DNA of 64,000 nt from Neoroseomonas lacus (GCF_014644535.1 NZ_BMKW01000015.1:62001-126000); one strand, 5' to 3'. Shown: positions 18,126 through 28,163, counted from the first letter of the stretch. A program made the numbers and translations. The notes: generated by a model from the letters alone, not told the origin.

Positions 18126-19004
18126 CTACCGTTCCTGGAACCCGGTCTGGGTCAGGGCGAAGCGCCGCAGGTCGATCCCTTGCCACTGCGCGACCGCGTT
18201 GGCGACTTCGGCCCGGTAGGCGATGATCTGCGGGCCGGCGCCGGCGTTGCGCAGGTCCTGGTGGCGGGCGGCGATCGCCATGGCGTGGAAGGCGAGTGTC
18301 TCCGCCGTGGCCTGGCGTTCGGCGGCGGTCATGCGGGTCATGGCCGGGTTGGCGGCGAGCATGGCGCGCGCTTGGCCGCGCACCGCGGCGATGCCGGCCG
18401 GCTGCGCCAGGGCGTCGCCGCCGGTCGCGACCTCCCAGGCGATCAGGTAGAAGGCGGCGACCACGTCGGCGAGGTCGTGCGGGTCGTAGTTGTGCTGGCG
18501 GAGCAGCCGGTCGAATTCCTGCCAGGGCCCGCCCGAGGCGATGGCGGTGCGGAGCGCGTCCGGGTTGGGGCTGGTGGGCAGGGCGGCGGCCAGCGCCTGT
18601 TCGCGCACGCGGGCGGTGATGGCCGGGTCGATGGTGAAGGCGGTCGGGCTGGCCGCCGGGGCGGCGGCGGCGCCACCGGTCGGCGGCAGGGCCGCTGGCT
18701 TCCCGCCGGGCAGGGTCGGACCGGTCGCGCCTGCGGGTTTCACGACGGCCGGCGGTCTGGGCGCCGCGATCGAGGGTGCCGGGACGGCGGCCGCGGTGGG
18801 GGCCGGTGGGGCGATGGCGGTCGCCCCCGGGGTGGGGAAAAGTCGCAACCCGGCGCCGATCGCGGCCGCGCCCTCCGCACCGACCGCGCCGAAGGGCATG
18901 ACGGCGGGTCGGCTGTCGGCGGCGCCCTTTTGGGCGGAGGCCAGGCCAGGAGCCGCGACCAGCGCGATCAGCGCGGCGGCGGTGGTCAGAAGACGTCGAG
19001 ACAT
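18126..19004 (-). CDS. Secreted protein of unknown function, Pro/Ala-rich N-terminus
   Basis: 292 aa. Signal peptide MSRRLLTTAAALIALVAAPGLASA. Residues ~30-130 are Ala/Pro-rich linker. The C-terminal ~160 residues form a folded helical domain containing DRLLRQHNYDPHDLADVVAAFYLIAWEV and the MLAANPAMTRMTAAERQATAE segment. I do not recognise the domain with confidence. The start at 19004 is chosen because it gives a clean signal peptide. Confidence 0.65.
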   Translation of the reverse strand: MSRRLLTTAAALIALVAAPGLASAQKGAADSRPAVMPFGAVGAEGAAAIGAGLRLFPTPGATAIAPPAPTAAAVPAPSIAAPRPPAVVKPAGATGPTLPGGKPAALPPTGGAAAAPAASPTAFTIDPAITARVREQALAAALPTSPNPDALRTAIASGGPWQEFDRLLRQHNYDPHDLADVVAAFYLIAWEVATGGDALAQPAGIAAVRGQARAMLAANPAMTRMTAAERQATAETLAFHAMAIAARHQDLRNAGAGPQIIAYRAEVANAVAQWQGIDLRRFALTQTGFQER

Positions 19005-19129
19005 GCGGGTCGTCCCTGCCGTGAAATCGGTCCGGTCAAGGATCGGCCTTGGCGGCGCCAAGTTCAAGCGTGGCGCCGAACGAGACCTGAAGCATTTCGG
19101 GCCGGCCAGGGCGGCCGGCCCGGCGCGAT

Positions 19130-19726
19130 TTACTCGAAACGAGCGGCCTCGTCGAAGTCGAGGCGCGGGTTGCGCGGGAACAGGCCTTCCGGATCGCCAT
19201 AGCCGAGATTGACCAGGAAGTTCGACTTCCAGCGCGTGCCGGCGAAGAACAGCTCATCCACCTTGGCGTTGTTAAAGCCGCTCATCGGGCCGGCATCGAG
19301 GCCGACCGCGCGGGCCGCCAGGATCAGATAGGCGCCCTGCAGCGAGCCGTTGCGGAAGGCGGTCTGCTCGGCGAAGGACGGGCTCGAAGTGAACCAGTTC
19401 TTGGCGTCCGGGGCGTGCGGGAAGAGCACCGGGAGCTTGTCGTAGAAGTCGAGGTCATAGGCGACGATCACGGTGACCGGCGCGTTCATGGTCTTTTCCA
19501 TATTGCCGGCCGAGAGCGCTTCCTTGAGCTTCGCCTTGCCTTCCGGCGTGCGCACGAAGACGAAGCGGCCGGGCGAGGCATTGGCGCTGGTGGGGGCCAG
19601 CTTCAGCAGCTCGTAGAGCTCGTGCAGCTTGGCGTCGGGCACCGGGGTGTCCTGCCACTTGTTCTGCGTGCGCGCCTCGCGAAAGAGCTGGTCGAGGGCG
19701 GCGGCGTCGATGGTTTCATGAGCCAT
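19130..19726 (-). CDS. Malonic semialdehyde reductase-like nitroreductase (RutE/HadB type)
   Basis: 198 aa, close to the ~196 aa of RutE. It begins [16 protein letters not shown], contains [21 protein letters not shown] (FMN-binding part of the nitroreductase fold), [26 protein letters not shown] and [10 protein letters not shown]. RutE reduces malonic semialdehyde to 3-hydroxypropionate in pyrimidine degradation. No other rut genes are in the window, so it may reduce other aldehydes or nitro compounds. Confidence 0.85.
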   Translation of the reverse strand: MAHETIDAAALDQLFREARTQNKWQDTPVPDAKLHELYELLKLAPTSANASPGRFVFVRTPEGKAKLKEALSAGNMEKTMNAPVTVIVAYDLDFYDKLPVLFPHAPDAKNWFTSSPSFAEQTAFRNGSLQGAYLILAARAVGLDAGPMSGFNNAKVDELFFAGTRWKSNFLVNLGYGDPEGLFPRNPRLDFDEAARFE

Positions 19727-20037
19727 GGGGATGTCCTGGGTCGGGAGATGTCTATGGCACCGCATACGACCGAAGGTCGCAACCCTGCCATGGCGCGCGG
19801 CCAATGGCGGTGATCAGCGATGCGAATGAGGGACTGAGACAGGCCGGTCCGATGCCCTGCGCCGGGCCGCCCGTTGGCATCAACGCGCCAGTACAGGGCG
19901 CGAAAACCACGTGGCCCGGATGGGCCAGGCCCGGCATCTGACTGCTTCGGACCAATGCGGGCATTGGGCCGCGAGCGCACAGCGCGACCGTGCCCAGACC
20001 GCCCGTTGGCCTCAGCGGGCCCATGCAGGGCGCGAGC

Positions 20038-20075
20038 GCAAGCCGGCCGGATGGCCGGCGCCCGCCGTCTGAGGG
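20038..20075. repeat. 38-bp repeat, first copy
   Basis: Identical over 38 bp to 20931-20968; it begins GCAAGCCGGCCGGATGGCCG and ends CCGTCTGAGGG. A looser relative (GCCCGTTGGCATCAACGCGCC...) begins about 140 bp upstream, near 19869, so the 19727-20122 gap is largely repeat-derived. No gene seen in that gap. Confidence 0.7.
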
Positions 20076-20122
20076 CAGATAAGGCCTCATGGCCTGGCCG
20101 CCTGCCGCGGCCAAGCCATGGA

Positions 20123-20692
20123 TCAGGCCTCGACCTGCTCCACCGCGACCACTTCCGGGACGTAGTGGCGCAGCATGTTCTCGACACCGTGCTTGAGGGT
20201 GGCGCGCGAGGAGGGGCAGCCCGAGCAGGCGCCCTGCATGCGCAGCCGCACCACACCCTCGCGGAAGCCGCGGAAGACGATGTCGCCGCCATCGCCAGCG
20301 ACCGCCGGGCGGACGCGGGTGTCGAGCAGTTCCTTGATCTGGGCGACGATTTCCTGGTCCACGGGGTCGAAATCCTCCCCATGCTCGCCATCGGCCTCGC
20401 CTTCCTCCATCACGGGCATGCCGGAGAGGAAGTGTTCCATCACCGCGCCGAGGATGCGCGGGCGGAGCATGGTCCAGTCGGCTTCGTCGGTCTTGGTCAC
20501 GGTGACGAAGTCGGCGCCGAGGAAGACGCGGGCGACATCACCCACCAGGAAAACGCGCTCGGCGAGGGGGGAACGGCCGGCGGCGTCGGCGGGCGCGGTG
20601 AAGTCCGCCGTGCCGCGGCTGCCGAGGACATCGCGCCCGGGCAGGAACTTCAGCGTGGCGGGGTTGGGGGTCGCTTCGGTCTCGATGAACAT
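20123..20692 (-). CDS. NifU/Nfu-type Fe-S cluster scaffold protein
   Basis: 189 aa. The N-terminal Nfu domain starts MFIETEATPNPATLKFLPGR, and the C-terminal NifU domain has the paired cysteines CSGCPSS after GDGGDIVFRGF. Nfu proteins carry [4Fe-4S] clusters to target enzymes. The ATG at 20692 is the natural start, since the family begins MFIQTE. Its 3' end is flanked by the 38-bp repeat. Confidence 0.93.
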   Translation of the reverse strand: MFIETEATPNPATLKFLPGRDVLGSRGTADFTAPADAAGRSPLAERVFLVGDVARVFLGADFVTVTKTDEADWTMLRPRILGAVMEHFLSGMPVMEEGEADGEHGEDFDPVDQEIVAQIKELLDTRVRPAVAGDGGDIVFRGFREGVVRLRMQGACSGCPSSRATLKHGVENMLRHYVPEVVAVEQVEA

Positions 20693-20930
20693 GGCGAGGT
20701 TCCGGAATTGGGCGTCGATACCCGACCTATGTGGTCCGGAATGGCGATGTGTGCAACCGGGGCCTTGGCGCGACGGATGATGGCCCGGTGTAGAAGATCG
20801 GGCGGCCAATAGCCGCCTGCCACCTGACGAACAAAAAACAGACCGAGGCGCATGCCCCGGCCCAGGAGCGCAAAGCGCAACCGCTCCTAGACTATCCGCC
20901 GCCGCCCGAGCGGCAGTGCATGGCGCGAAG

Positions 20931-20968
20931 GCAAGCCGGCCGGATGGCCGGCGCCCGCCGTCTGAGGG
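20931..20968. repeat. 38-bp repeat, second copy
   Basis: Exact match to 20038-20075 in the same orientation, placed 9 bp before the stop of the universal stress protein gene. The two copies flank the Nfu gene. The rest of 20693-20930 contains no recognisable gene. Confidence 0.7.
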
Positions 20969-20977
20969 ACGACTAAA

Positions 20978-21484
20978 CTACGTGATCCGCTCGAGTTCCT
21001 TCTCGTCCAGCGTGCCGGGCACCAGCGTCATCGGCACCGTCAGCCGGCTGGCGTAGCGCCCGGTCAGCGCCGTAATCAGCGGCCCCGGCCCGCCGCCATC
21101 CCGCGCCATGGCCAACACCAGGATGGAGATGCGCGGGTCTTCTTCGAGCAGCTTCAGCAGTTCGTCCCGCGCCTCGCCTTCGCGGATGATCAGGATGGGG
21201 AAGCCGCCGGTGATCTCGTTCACCTCGGCGGCGAGGCCCGAGAGCATGCGCTCCGCCTCCTCCCGCCGTTCCTCCTGCATCATCACGCCGACGCCGGCCC
21301 ATTCGACCAGGCCCACAGGTTCGACCACCCGCAGCAGCGCGACCCGGCCGCCACCCTTGCGGGCGCGTAGGCAGGCATAGCGCAGGGCGATCGCCCGCTC
21401 CGGGCTGTCATCCACCACCACCAGGAAGATGCGGTCCCGCTTGGCGGCGGTGGTGGCGGCGGCGGCTTCCTCGCTTCCGGGCAT
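20978..21484 (-). CDS. Universal stress protein family
   Basis: 168 aa. UspA fold: RIFLVVVDDSPERAIALRYACLRA, RVALLRVVEP, a central ILIIREGEARDELLKLLEED and the C-terminal LTGRYASRLTVPMTLVPGT. The usual ATP-binding G-x2-G-x9-GS-x is not obvious. It starts 8 nt after the stop of the TIGR02186-type gene, so the two are in one transcript with the TSUP transporter. Confidence 0.85.
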   Translation of the reverse strand: MPGSEEAAAATTAAKRDRIFLVVVDDSPERAIALRYACLRARKGGGRVALLRVVEPVGLVEWAGVGVMMQEERREEAERMLSGLAAEVNEITGGFPILIIREGEARDELLKLLEEDPRISILVLAMARDGGGPGPLITALTGRYASRLTVPMTLVPGTLDEKELERIT

Positions 21485-21492
21485 CGCGAACC

Positions 21493-22278
21493 TCAGTTTC
21501 GGCGGAACATGACGCTGCCGAGCCACCCGGCCAGGGCGGCGAGCAGGATGCAGGCCACACCGTAGAGCAGCGGCGTGCTGCGCGCGACAGTGGCGATCGA
21601 GGCGGCGGAACCGACCCGGTCGACATGAAGAAACAGCTCCTGCCGGGCGATAATGCGCCGCTCACGCACCAGCATCACCTCGATGCGATAGGGGCCGGTC
21701 TGCACCGTGTCGGGGAAGGAGACGCGGGCGCTGAACAGCCGCCCGCCGGCCACGGCCACGGGGGCGGCATATTCCTGCCAGCGGCCGTCCTGCTGCTTCA
21801 GGTCGAGCAAGGCAGCGCGGAACGCCGGCGACTGGCTGCCTTCCGCGCGCAGCGACAGCGCCTCGAGGCCGAGCCGTGCGGTGCGGCGCACATCCTCGGG
21901 CAGGATCTCCCAGACCGGCCGCGTCGCGGCGATGGCGTAGAAGCCGGGTATTTCAGGGAACACCGCCGAGGGGCCGTTGATCCAGAAACCCAGCACGTTG
22001 ATCTTGCGCCGCACCACCGTGGCCTGCGGCGGGCCCCAGGCGACGACGACGACATCCTCCCCGGTTTCCGGCCCGATCAGATGTTCGGTGGCGCCGAACA
22101 CCATGACGGAGGAACCGGTGAAGCCGGTGGTGATCTCGACCCGGTCGGTCGCCAGATCCGCGGTGAGCTGCGGCGTATTGGTCGCGGCCGGGGTCGCTGC
22201 CGGGGCCGGCGCCTGCGCCAGGACCGGACCGGCGAGGACGAGCAACAGCGCCAGCCCGCGCGCCGCAGCGCGGATCAT
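21493..22278 (-). CDS. TIGR02186-type transmembrane protein
   Basis: 261 aa. Signal peptide (ALLLVLAGPVLAQ), a periplasmic beta-rich domain (RVEITTGFTGSSVMVFGA, VVVVAWGPP) and one C-terminal membrane helix (LLYGVACILLAALAGWLGSVMF). This matches the alphaproteobacterial family often encoded next to TSUP sulfite/anion transporters. Its ATG overlaps the TSUP stop by 4 bases. Role unknown, presumably linked to the transporter. Confidence 0.8.
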   Translation of the reverse strand: MIRAAARGLALLLVLAGPVLAQAPAPAATPAATNTPQLTADLATDRVEITTGFTGSSVMVFGATEHLIGPETGEDVVVVAWGPPQATVVRRKINVLGFWINGPSAVFPEIPGFYAIAATRPVWEILPEDVRRTARLGLEALSLRAEGSQSPAFRAALLDLKQQDGRWQEYAAPVAVAGGRLFSARVSFPDTVQTGPYRIEVMLVRERRIIARQELFLHVDRVGSAASIATVARSTPLLYGVACILLAALAGWLGSVMFRRN

Positions 22279-23189
22279 GGCACGGGCCCGATGGTGAACA
22301 GACTGTCGGGCGTGCGCACCAGGTCGTACAGCAGCCCCAGCGCCACCGAGAGCACCAGCAGGCCAAGCAGCGCGCGGGTTTCCTCGCCACGCAGCTTCGC
22401 CCCCATCGAGGCGCCGAACTGCGCGCCCACCACGCCGCCGGCCAGGAGCAGCATGGTCAGCACGATGTCCACGCTGCCGACCTGCAGCGCCTGCAGCAGC
22501 GTGACGTTGGCCGAGACGAACACCACCTGGAACAGCGAGGTGCCGATCACCACCGAGGTCGGCATGCCCAGCAGGTAGATCATCGCCGGCACCAGCATGA
22601 AGCCGCCGCCGACGCCCATCACGGCGGAGAGTACGCCGATGCCCATGCCCACCAGCAGCGGCGGCACCACCGAGATGTACAGGCGCGACTTGCGGAAGCG
22701 CATCTTGAACGGCAGGCCATGCAGCCAGGTGTGTTCATGCGCGCGGGCGGCGGCGACGCCGGTGCGGCGACGGCGCAGGATCGCCCGCACGCTCTCGCGC
22801 ACCATCAGCGCGCCCACCGTGCCCAGGATGACGACATAGAAGATGGCCACGGCGAGGTCGACCTGCCCGGCCCTTCGCAACAGGGCGAAAAGCTGCACGC
22901 CGAGCCCCGAGCCGATGATGCCGCCGGCGAGCAGCACCGTGCCCATCCGCGCATCGACATTGCCGCGCCGCCACTGCGCCATCAGCCCGGAGACCGAGGC
23001 GCCGATGGTCTGGTTCGCCCCCGAGGCAACCGCGACGGGGGATGGAATGCCGATGAGGATGAGTATCGGCGTCAGCAGGAAACCGCCGCCGACGCCAAAC
23101 AGACCCGAAAGCCAGCCCACGCCGAAGCCGATGCCCAGCAGCAGCAAGCCATCCACACTCATCTCGGCGATCGGCAGGTAGACCTGCAT
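22275..23189 (-). CDS. TSUP/TauE-SafE family sulfite or anion exporter
   Basis: 304 aa. Two homologous halves each carry the family motif: GWLSGLFGVGGGFLLTP near residue 30 and MGIGVLSAVMGVGGGFMLVP near residue 185, with about eight membrane helices. Family members move sulfite, sulfoacetate or related anions. It starts at MQVYLPIAEMSVDG, as upstream codons are non-membrane and unlikely. First gene of the TSUP-TIGR02186-Usp unit. Confidence 0.88.
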   Translation of the reverse strand: MQVYLPIAEMSVDGLLLLGIGFGVGWLSGLFGVGGGFLLTPILILIGIPSPVAVASGANQTIGASVSGLMAQWRRGNVDARMGTVLLAGGIIGSGLGVQLFALLRRAGQVDLAVAIFYVVILGTVGALMVRESVRAILRRRRTGVAAARAHEHTWLHGLPFKMRFRKSRLYISVVPPLLVGMGIGVLSAVMGVGGGFMLVPAMIYLLGMPTSVVIGTSLFQVVFVSANVTLLQALQVGSVDIVLTMLLLAGGVVGAQFGASMGAKLRGEETRALLGLLVLSVALGLLYDLVRTPDSLFTIGPVP

Positions 23190-23415
23190 CGCGTCAGGGC
23201 CTCGATTGCAACAGGGATCGAACCGGGCGGGTTTGAACCCGGCCGGTCGAAGGGACAAGGCACAATCGTCACTTCCCGCGGCAGGATTGCGGCAGTGCGG
23301 CACCGAGACGCTTTTTGTCATCCCCGGCTTCTGCGCATGCTGCGGGCCGGCGCCGAACGGCTGGGGACAGGCCCGGTGCCGGACATCTCACACGGGTTCC
23401 GACGAGGCACCGCCC

Positions 23416-25002
23416 ATGATGCTTTCCCGCCGTCTCCTGCTGGGTGCCGTATTGTCGGCGCCGGCCCTGCGCCTCAGCCTGGCGCAGCCCGCCCATCGGC
23501 TGCGCCTCGTGCATGTGAACGACTTCCACAGCCGGCATGAGCCGGTGGTCCGCGCCACCGGCGCGGCGTGCCGGGCCGATGAACCATGCCTCGGCGGCTC
23601 GGCGCGGCTCGCCGGGGCGATCGGCATGGCCAAGGCCCAGGCGGCGACGGCGGGGCGCGGCGTCGTCGCAGTCGATGCCGGCGACGAATTCATGGGCAGC
23701 CTGTTCTACACGCAGTATCGCGGCGCCGCCGAACTCGCGGTGATGAAGGCCTGGGGCTGCGAGGCGATGACGCTCGGCAACCACGAATTCGACAACGGGC
23801 CGGAGAACCTCGCGACCTTCATCAAGGACGCGAATTTCCCGATCCTCGCGGCCAATATCGACACGCGCGCCGAACCGCTGCTCGACGGCTGGACGCAGCC
23901 CTGGTGGGAGACGCGGCGCGGCGGTGCGCGCATCGCCTTCATCGGCGTGACGACGCCCGAGACGCCGCTGCTCTCCTCGCCGGGCCATAGGCTGCGCTTC
24001 ACCGACCCGGCCGAGGCGGCGACGCGTGCCATCGCCGAGATCCGCGCGACCGGCCCGGCGACCATCGTGCTGTTGTCGCATCTCGGCTACGGCGTGGACC
24101 GGCGCATGGCGGCCGAGGTGGCCGGGCTCGACATCATCGTCGGGGGACATACGCACACGCTGCTGGCCAATGAACCCGATGCGGACGGGCCCGTCCCCGT
24201 GCTGGTGGACGGGCCGGACCGCCAGGTGCGCATTGTGCAGACCGGCGCCTATGGGCGGTTCCTCGGCATGCTCGACCTCGATGTCGCGGCGGATGGGCGG
24301 ATTGCCGCCTTCGGCGGCGCCTGCGCGCCGATCGGCGCCGCCTTCCCCGAGGATGCCCGAGTCGCTGCCATGGTCACGGAACTGGCCCGGCCGCTGGCCG
24401 AGACGCGCCGTCGCCCGGTTGGCATGCTGCCGGCGGCAATGGGCAATGCTGACTGCCGGCGGGGTGAATGCGCGCTGGGCAATCTGGTCGCCGAGGCGAT
24501 GCTCGCCCGGGCGACCGGGGCCGAGATTGCCATCACCAATGGCGGCGGCCTGCGCGCCGGGCTGCCGGGCGGGCAGGTGACCTATGGCGACGTGCTGACC
24601 ACGCTGCCCTTCGGCAACACCGTCGCCACCATGGGGCTGCGCGGGGCGGACCTGGTGGCGGCACTGGAGCACGGCCTGTCGCAGGGGGCCGGCACGGCGG
24701 GGCGCTTCCCGCAGGTCGCCGGCATCCGCTTCGTCTGGGACCCGGCGGCGCCGGCGGGCAGCCGGGTGCGTTCGGTCGACGTCGCGCAGGGTGGCGCCTT
24801 CATGCCGCTCGATCCCGGCCGGGTCTATCGCGTCGCCACCAACGACTTCATGCGCCGTGGCGGCGATGGCTACGTCATGTTCCGCGACCGCGCGCTCGAC
24901 CCCTATGACGGCGGCGTGCTGATCGAGGAGGCTGTGGCCGAGGTCATTGCGGCCGGCGGCGGTGCTGCTGCCCGTCCCGATGGGCGGATAACCGCACGAT
25001 AA
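23416..25002 (+). CDS. Exported bifunctional metallophosphatase/5'-nucleotidase
   Basis: 528 aa. Tat-like signal [23 protein letters not shown]. The metallophosphoesterase domain has HVNDFHSR (D-x-H), [21 protein letters not shown] and GGHTHT. The C-terminal 5'-nucleotidase domain has [24 protein letters not shown] and [11 protein letters not shown]. It dephosphorylates nucleotides in the periplasm for salvage. It stands alone, diverging from the TSUP gene. Confidence 0.93.
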   Translation: MMLSRRLLLGAVLSAPALRLSLAQPAHRLRLVHVNDFHSRHEPVVRATGAACRADEPCLGGSARLAGAIGMAKAQAATAGRGVVAVDAGDEFMGSLFYTQYRGAAELAVMKAWGCEAMTLGNHEFDNGPENLATFIKDANFPILAANIDTRAEPLLDGWTQPWWETRRGGARIAFIGVTTPETPLLSSPGHRLRFTDPAEAATRAIAEIRATGPATIVLLSHLGYGVDRRMAAEVAGLDIIVGGHTHTLLANEPDADGPVPVLVDGPDRQVRIVQTGAYGRFLGMLDLDVAADGRIAAFGGACAPIGAAFPEDARVAAMVTELARPLAETRRRPVGMLPAAMGNADCRRGECALGNLVAEAMLARATGAEIAITNGGGLRAGLPGGQVTYGDVLTTLPFGNTVATMGLRGADLVAALEHGLSQGAGTAGRFPQVAGIRFVWDPAAPAGSRVRSVDVAQGGAFMPLDPGRVYRVATNDFMRRGGDGYVMFRDRALDPYDGGVLIEEAVAEVIAAGGGAAARPDGRITAR

Positions 25003-25079
25003 CGAAGCCATGGCTTGCCCGCCCGTCCGTGTCGGTTACCGTATCACTTGCGAACCGAAAACAAGAGGGAGTGGATCGC

Positions 25080-25787
25080 ATGTCACGTAAACTGACAGCC
25101 GAGTTCCTCGGCACGCTGTGGCTGGTACTTGGCGGGTGCGGGTCGGCGGTGCTGGCGGGGGCCTTTCCGGATTACGGTATCGGTCTGCTTGGCATTTCCT
25201 TCGCATTCGGCCTGACGGTGCTGACCATGGCGTATGCCATCGGCCATGTGTCGGGATGCCACCTCAACCCGGCCGTCACGATCGGCCTTGTGGCGGGCGG
25301 GCGCTTCCCGGCCGGAGAGGCGGTGCCCTACATCATCGTGCAGGTCCTCGGCGCCATTGCCGCGGCGGGCATCCTCTATGTCATCGCCAGCGGCAAGCCA
25401 GGCTTCGAGCTCGGGGGCTTCGCGGCAAACGGGTATGGCGACCACTCCCTCGGCAAGTTCTCGCTGCAGTCAGGCCTCGTCTGCGAAGTGGTGATGACCT
25501 TCTTCTTCCTGCTGATCATCCTCGGTTCGACCCATGGCAAGGCGCCGGCGGGCTTCGCGCCGATCGCCATCGGGCTGGCGCTGACGCTGATCCACCTGAT
25601 CAGCATCCCGGTCACCCAGACCTCGGTGAATCCGGCGCGCAGCACCGGTCCGGCTCTGTTCGTCGGTGGCTGGGCGCTGCAGCAGCTCTGGCTGTTCTGG
25701 GTGGCGCCGATCGTCGGTGCCGTGGTCGCCGGCATCCTTTCCCGCACCCTCTGGCCGGACGACACCGCACAGATCGAGGGGCGGTGA
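25080..25787 (+). CDS. aqpZ: Aquaporin Z
   Basis: 235 aa. Six membrane helices and both NPA boxes (HLNPAVTIG and SVNPARSTG), [16 protein letters not shown] at the N-terminus and the TSVNPARS pore Arg. This is the water-selective AqpZ type. AGAGGGAG lies 8 nt before the ATG. No partner gene follows. Confidence 0.95.
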   Translation: MSRKLTAEFLGTLWLVLGGCGSAVLAGAFPDYGIGLLGISFAFGLTVLTMAYAIGHVSGCHLNPAVTIGLVAGGRFPAGEAVPYIIVQVLGAIAAAGILYVIASGKPGFELGGFAANGYGDHSLGKFSLQSGLVCEVVMTFFFLLIILGSTHGKAPAGFAPIAIGLALTLIHLISIPVTQTSVNPARSTGPALFVGGWALQQLWLFWVAPIVGAVVAGILSRTLWPDDTAQIEGR

Positions 25788-25836
25788 GCCGTAGGGGGCC
25801 GACCGGCCCCGCGCCAGCCTCGCCCATCGTCCGCTG

Positions 25837-26115
25837 ATGGGCGTGGTCGTGCCGGTGAACAATGTGACGCCCGAGGCGGAGATGGACGACCTCCGCCCGC
25901 GTGGCGTGGTGAATGCCACGGCCCGCATCGCCAACCCCGACCGTGCCGTGGCCGGCGATGCCGATGCGGCGGTGGTCCGCGCCGCGGTGGCCGGCGGGCC
26001 GATGGGCGCGCTGGATATGCTGGCGCCCGCGCGGCCGGGCGGTGTCGCGATCGGCGTCATGGTCGAGAATGTCGCCGGCGGCGGTGCCGCGGGCGAGGCG
26101 CTCCTGGCCATTGGT
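25837..26115 (+). pseudogene. N-terminal remnant of a maleate isomerase/Asp-Glu racemase family gene
   Basis: The frame reads MGVVVPVNNVTPEAEMDDLR, closely like the G(V/I)(V/I)VP..N.T.E.EM start of the maleate isomerase/arylmalonate decarboxylase branch. Then comes a plausible domain stretch (AVVRAAVAGGPMGALDMLAPARPG, GVMVENVAGGGAAGEALLA). Similarity appears to stop near 26115, and the catalytic cysteines and C-terminal two-thirds are missing. The reading frame continues into unrelated Arg/Pro-rich sequence. The assignment rests on motif memory only. Confidence 0.45.
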
Positions 26116-26190
26116 ACGCAGAATTCGAGACGACCAAAGCCCCTCTCGGTTCCGCCCCGAGGGCCAATGGCCACCAGTGTCCTAGCCGCC

Positions 26191-26216
26191 CCGTTCGCTG
26201 GAATTCCCGCGAACGG
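26191..26216. terminator. Hairpin between the pseudogene and the Yip1 gene
   Basis: CCGTTCGC pairs perfectly with GCGAACGG across a 10-nt loop, 18 bp beyond the stop of the minus-strand Yip1-type gene. No T-tract, so termination is tentative. Confidence 0.4.
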
Positions 26217-26233
26217 AGCGGACAGGCAGGCCG

Positions 26234-26773
26234 CTAGAGAAAGATCCCTGTCAACAGCCGCACCGCGATCTGCACCACGATCGCCACGCCAATCACCGCG
26301 AGGGTGAAGGTCAGCGCCTTTTCCTGCGGCACACGCATGACGATCGGAACGCCGAGATACAGGATATAGAGCGAGTAGAACGCCCCGATCAGCGCCACCA
26401 GGCTGCCCAGGATCGGCACGATGATCGCGCCCCCGGCCACCCAGGCGACGGTTGGCGCGAAGGCCGCCAGCTTCAGCGCCGCATCCGCATCGGTTGGGCC
26501 GCCGAATTTCGGCGCCAGGATCTCGACGATCTTGGCGGTCACGACCACGGCCACCAGCGACAGGATGTAGCTGACGATCGCCGTGCTGATCGCCGTGAAG
26601 AACAGGCCGAAGGCCATCAGCAGCAGCATGCTCGCGATAGCGGGGATGGCCGCCAGGATCATGACGTAGCGGGTGAACACCGGCACCAGCTCGATAGGTT
26701 CGCGCTGGATGGCGCGCCATTCCTGCGCCGGTGCCAGGACCATGCCCTTCACGCGCGCGATAAGTTCGTTCAT
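26234..26773 (-). CDS. Yip1-family membrane protein
   Basis: 179 aa. The N-terminus MNELIARVKGMVLAPAQEWRAI is the amphipathic lead seen in bacterial Yip1-domain proteins, followed by five hydrophobic segments (for example YVMILAAIPAIASMLLLMAFG and ALTFTLAVIGVAIVVQIAVRLL). Function unknown. It is divergent from the AmpG-like gene with ~105 bp between starts. Confidence 0.8.
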   Translation of the reverse strand: MNELIARVKGMVLAPAQEWRAIQREPIELVPVFTRYVMILAAIPAIASMLLLMAFGLFFTAISTAIVSYILSLVAVVVTAKIVEILAPKFGGPTDADAALKLAAFAPTVAWVAGGAIIVPILGSLVALIGAFYSLYILYLGVPIVMRVPQEKALTFTLAVIGVAIVVQIAVRLLTGIFL

Positions 26774-26879
26774 CGGGCCCCCTGCCGAAACATTGCCTGC
26801 GCAATACTGCGCGGCGCGGACGCCTCGCGGCAAGCCTGCCGCGCTGGCCGTGTGACCTGGGTTCTGCCAGCCTGCGGCG

Positions 26880-28163
26880 ATGCCCGATTCGGCCCTCCCC
26901 AACTGGCGTGACCGGCGCTTCCTGGTCCTGCTCGCCCTCGGCTTCTCGGCCGGGGTGCCGCTCCCCTTGACCGCCTTCACGCTGCGGCAATGGATGTCGG
27001 AATCGAACATCTCGCTGACCGCGATCGGCTTGACGGCGCTGATCGGCCTTGCCTATTCGCTCAAATTCCTGTGGGCGCCGCTGCTCGACCATGTCGCGCC
27101 GCCGGCCTTTCGCGGCCTTGGCCAGCGGCGTGGGTGGCTGGCGGTCATCCAGCCGACACTGGCGCTGGCCATCATCGCCCTCGGCCTGACCAACCCGGCG
27201 GTGGACCCGACGCTGACGGTCGCAGTAGCGGTGGTGGTCGCCTTCCTCTCGGCCAGCCAGGACATCGCGATCGACGCCTATCGCATCGAATCCCTGCCCG
27301 AGCGCGAACAGGGCTACGGCCTCGCCTGCTATGTCTGGGGCTATCGCGCGGCGCTGCTCGCTTCGGGCGCCGGGGCCTTCGGCATGGCGGAGCTCGGCGG
27401 CTGGTCCTTCGCCTTCGTGATGTGCGCGGCGATGATCGGCGTCGGCCTTGCCGCGGTGATGGCCGCGCCTGAACGCGCCCGCCAAACCTCCGCGGCGGTG
27501 CATGGCTGGGCCGCCCGGCTGCGCATCGCGGTCGTCGAGCCCTTCGCCGATTTCCTCAAGCGGCGCTACTGGTTCGCCATCCTTGCCTTCGTCGCGCTGT
27601 TCAAGCTGGGCGAGGCGCTGGCCGGCATCATGACGGTGCCGTTCTATCGCGAGCTCGGCTTCAGCCGGCTCGAGGTCGCCTCGGTCTCCTCGGTGTTCGG
27701 GCTGTTCGCGACGCTGCTGGGCGCGCTGACCGGCGGCTGGCTGGTGGCGAAGATCGGCACCGGCCGGGCGCTGATCCTGACCGGCACGACGCAGATGCTG
27801 TCGAACCTGATGTATGTGGCGCTCGCCTTCGCCGGGCATGACCTGCGCATGCTGTTCGCCCAGGTAGGGGTGGAGAACTTCACCGACGGGCTCGCCGACG
27901 CCGCCTTCATCACCTATCTCAGCGCACTGACCAGCCGGTCCTTCACGGCGACGCAATATGCGCTGCTCTCGTCCCTGGCGGCGGTACCGCTGCGCACGCT
28001 CGGGGCCAGTTCGGGCTGGCTCGCCGAGATGATGGGCTGGCCGGCCTTCTTCCTGATGACGACGGCCGCGGCATTGCCGGCCATGGGCATCATGCTGTTC
28101 CTGCTGCGCCGCCTGCCGCCGCGGGAACCGGCGGCCGACTCGGCCATCGCCGAGGCGCGCTGA
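26880..28163 (+). CDS. AmpG-like MFS transporter (muropeptide permease family)
   Basis: 427 aa with about 12 membrane helices. The start DRRFLVLLALGFSAGVPLPLTAFTL, the segment GLAYSLKFLWAPLLDHV and SASQDIAIDAYRIESL are characteristic of the AmpG family, which imports anhydro-muropeptides for cell-wall recycling. It ends with an acidic/basic tail. No ampD or ampC nearby, so a link to beta-lactamase induction is not shown. Confidence 0.88.
   Translation: MPDSALPNWRDRRFLVLLALGFSAGVPLPLTAFTLRQWMSESNISLTAIGLTALIGLAYSLKFLWAPLLDHVAPPAFRGLGQRRGWLAVIQPTLALAIIALGLTNPAVDPTLTVAVAVVVAFLSASQDIAIDAYRIESLPEREQGYGLACYVWGYRAALLASGAGAFGMAELGGWSFAFVMCAAMIGVGLAAVMAAPERARQTSAAVHGWAARLRIAVVEPFADFLKRRYWFAILAFVALFKLGEALAGIMTVPFYRELGFSRLEVASVSSVFGLFATLLGALTGGWLVAKIGTGRALILTGTTQMLSNLMYVALAFAGHDLRMLFAQVGVENFTDGLADAAFITYLSALTSRSFTATQYALLSSLAAVPLRTLGASSGWLAEMMGWPAFFLMTTAAALPAMGIMLFLLRRLPPREPAADSAIAEAR

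Noticed and set aside
23205..23250. tRNA-like T-arm sequences (GGTTCGATCCC and GGGTTCAAACCC on the minus strand)
   Set aside because: No acceptor stem, anticodon or D arm can be folded around them; they are intergenic palindromes upstream of the TSUP gene.
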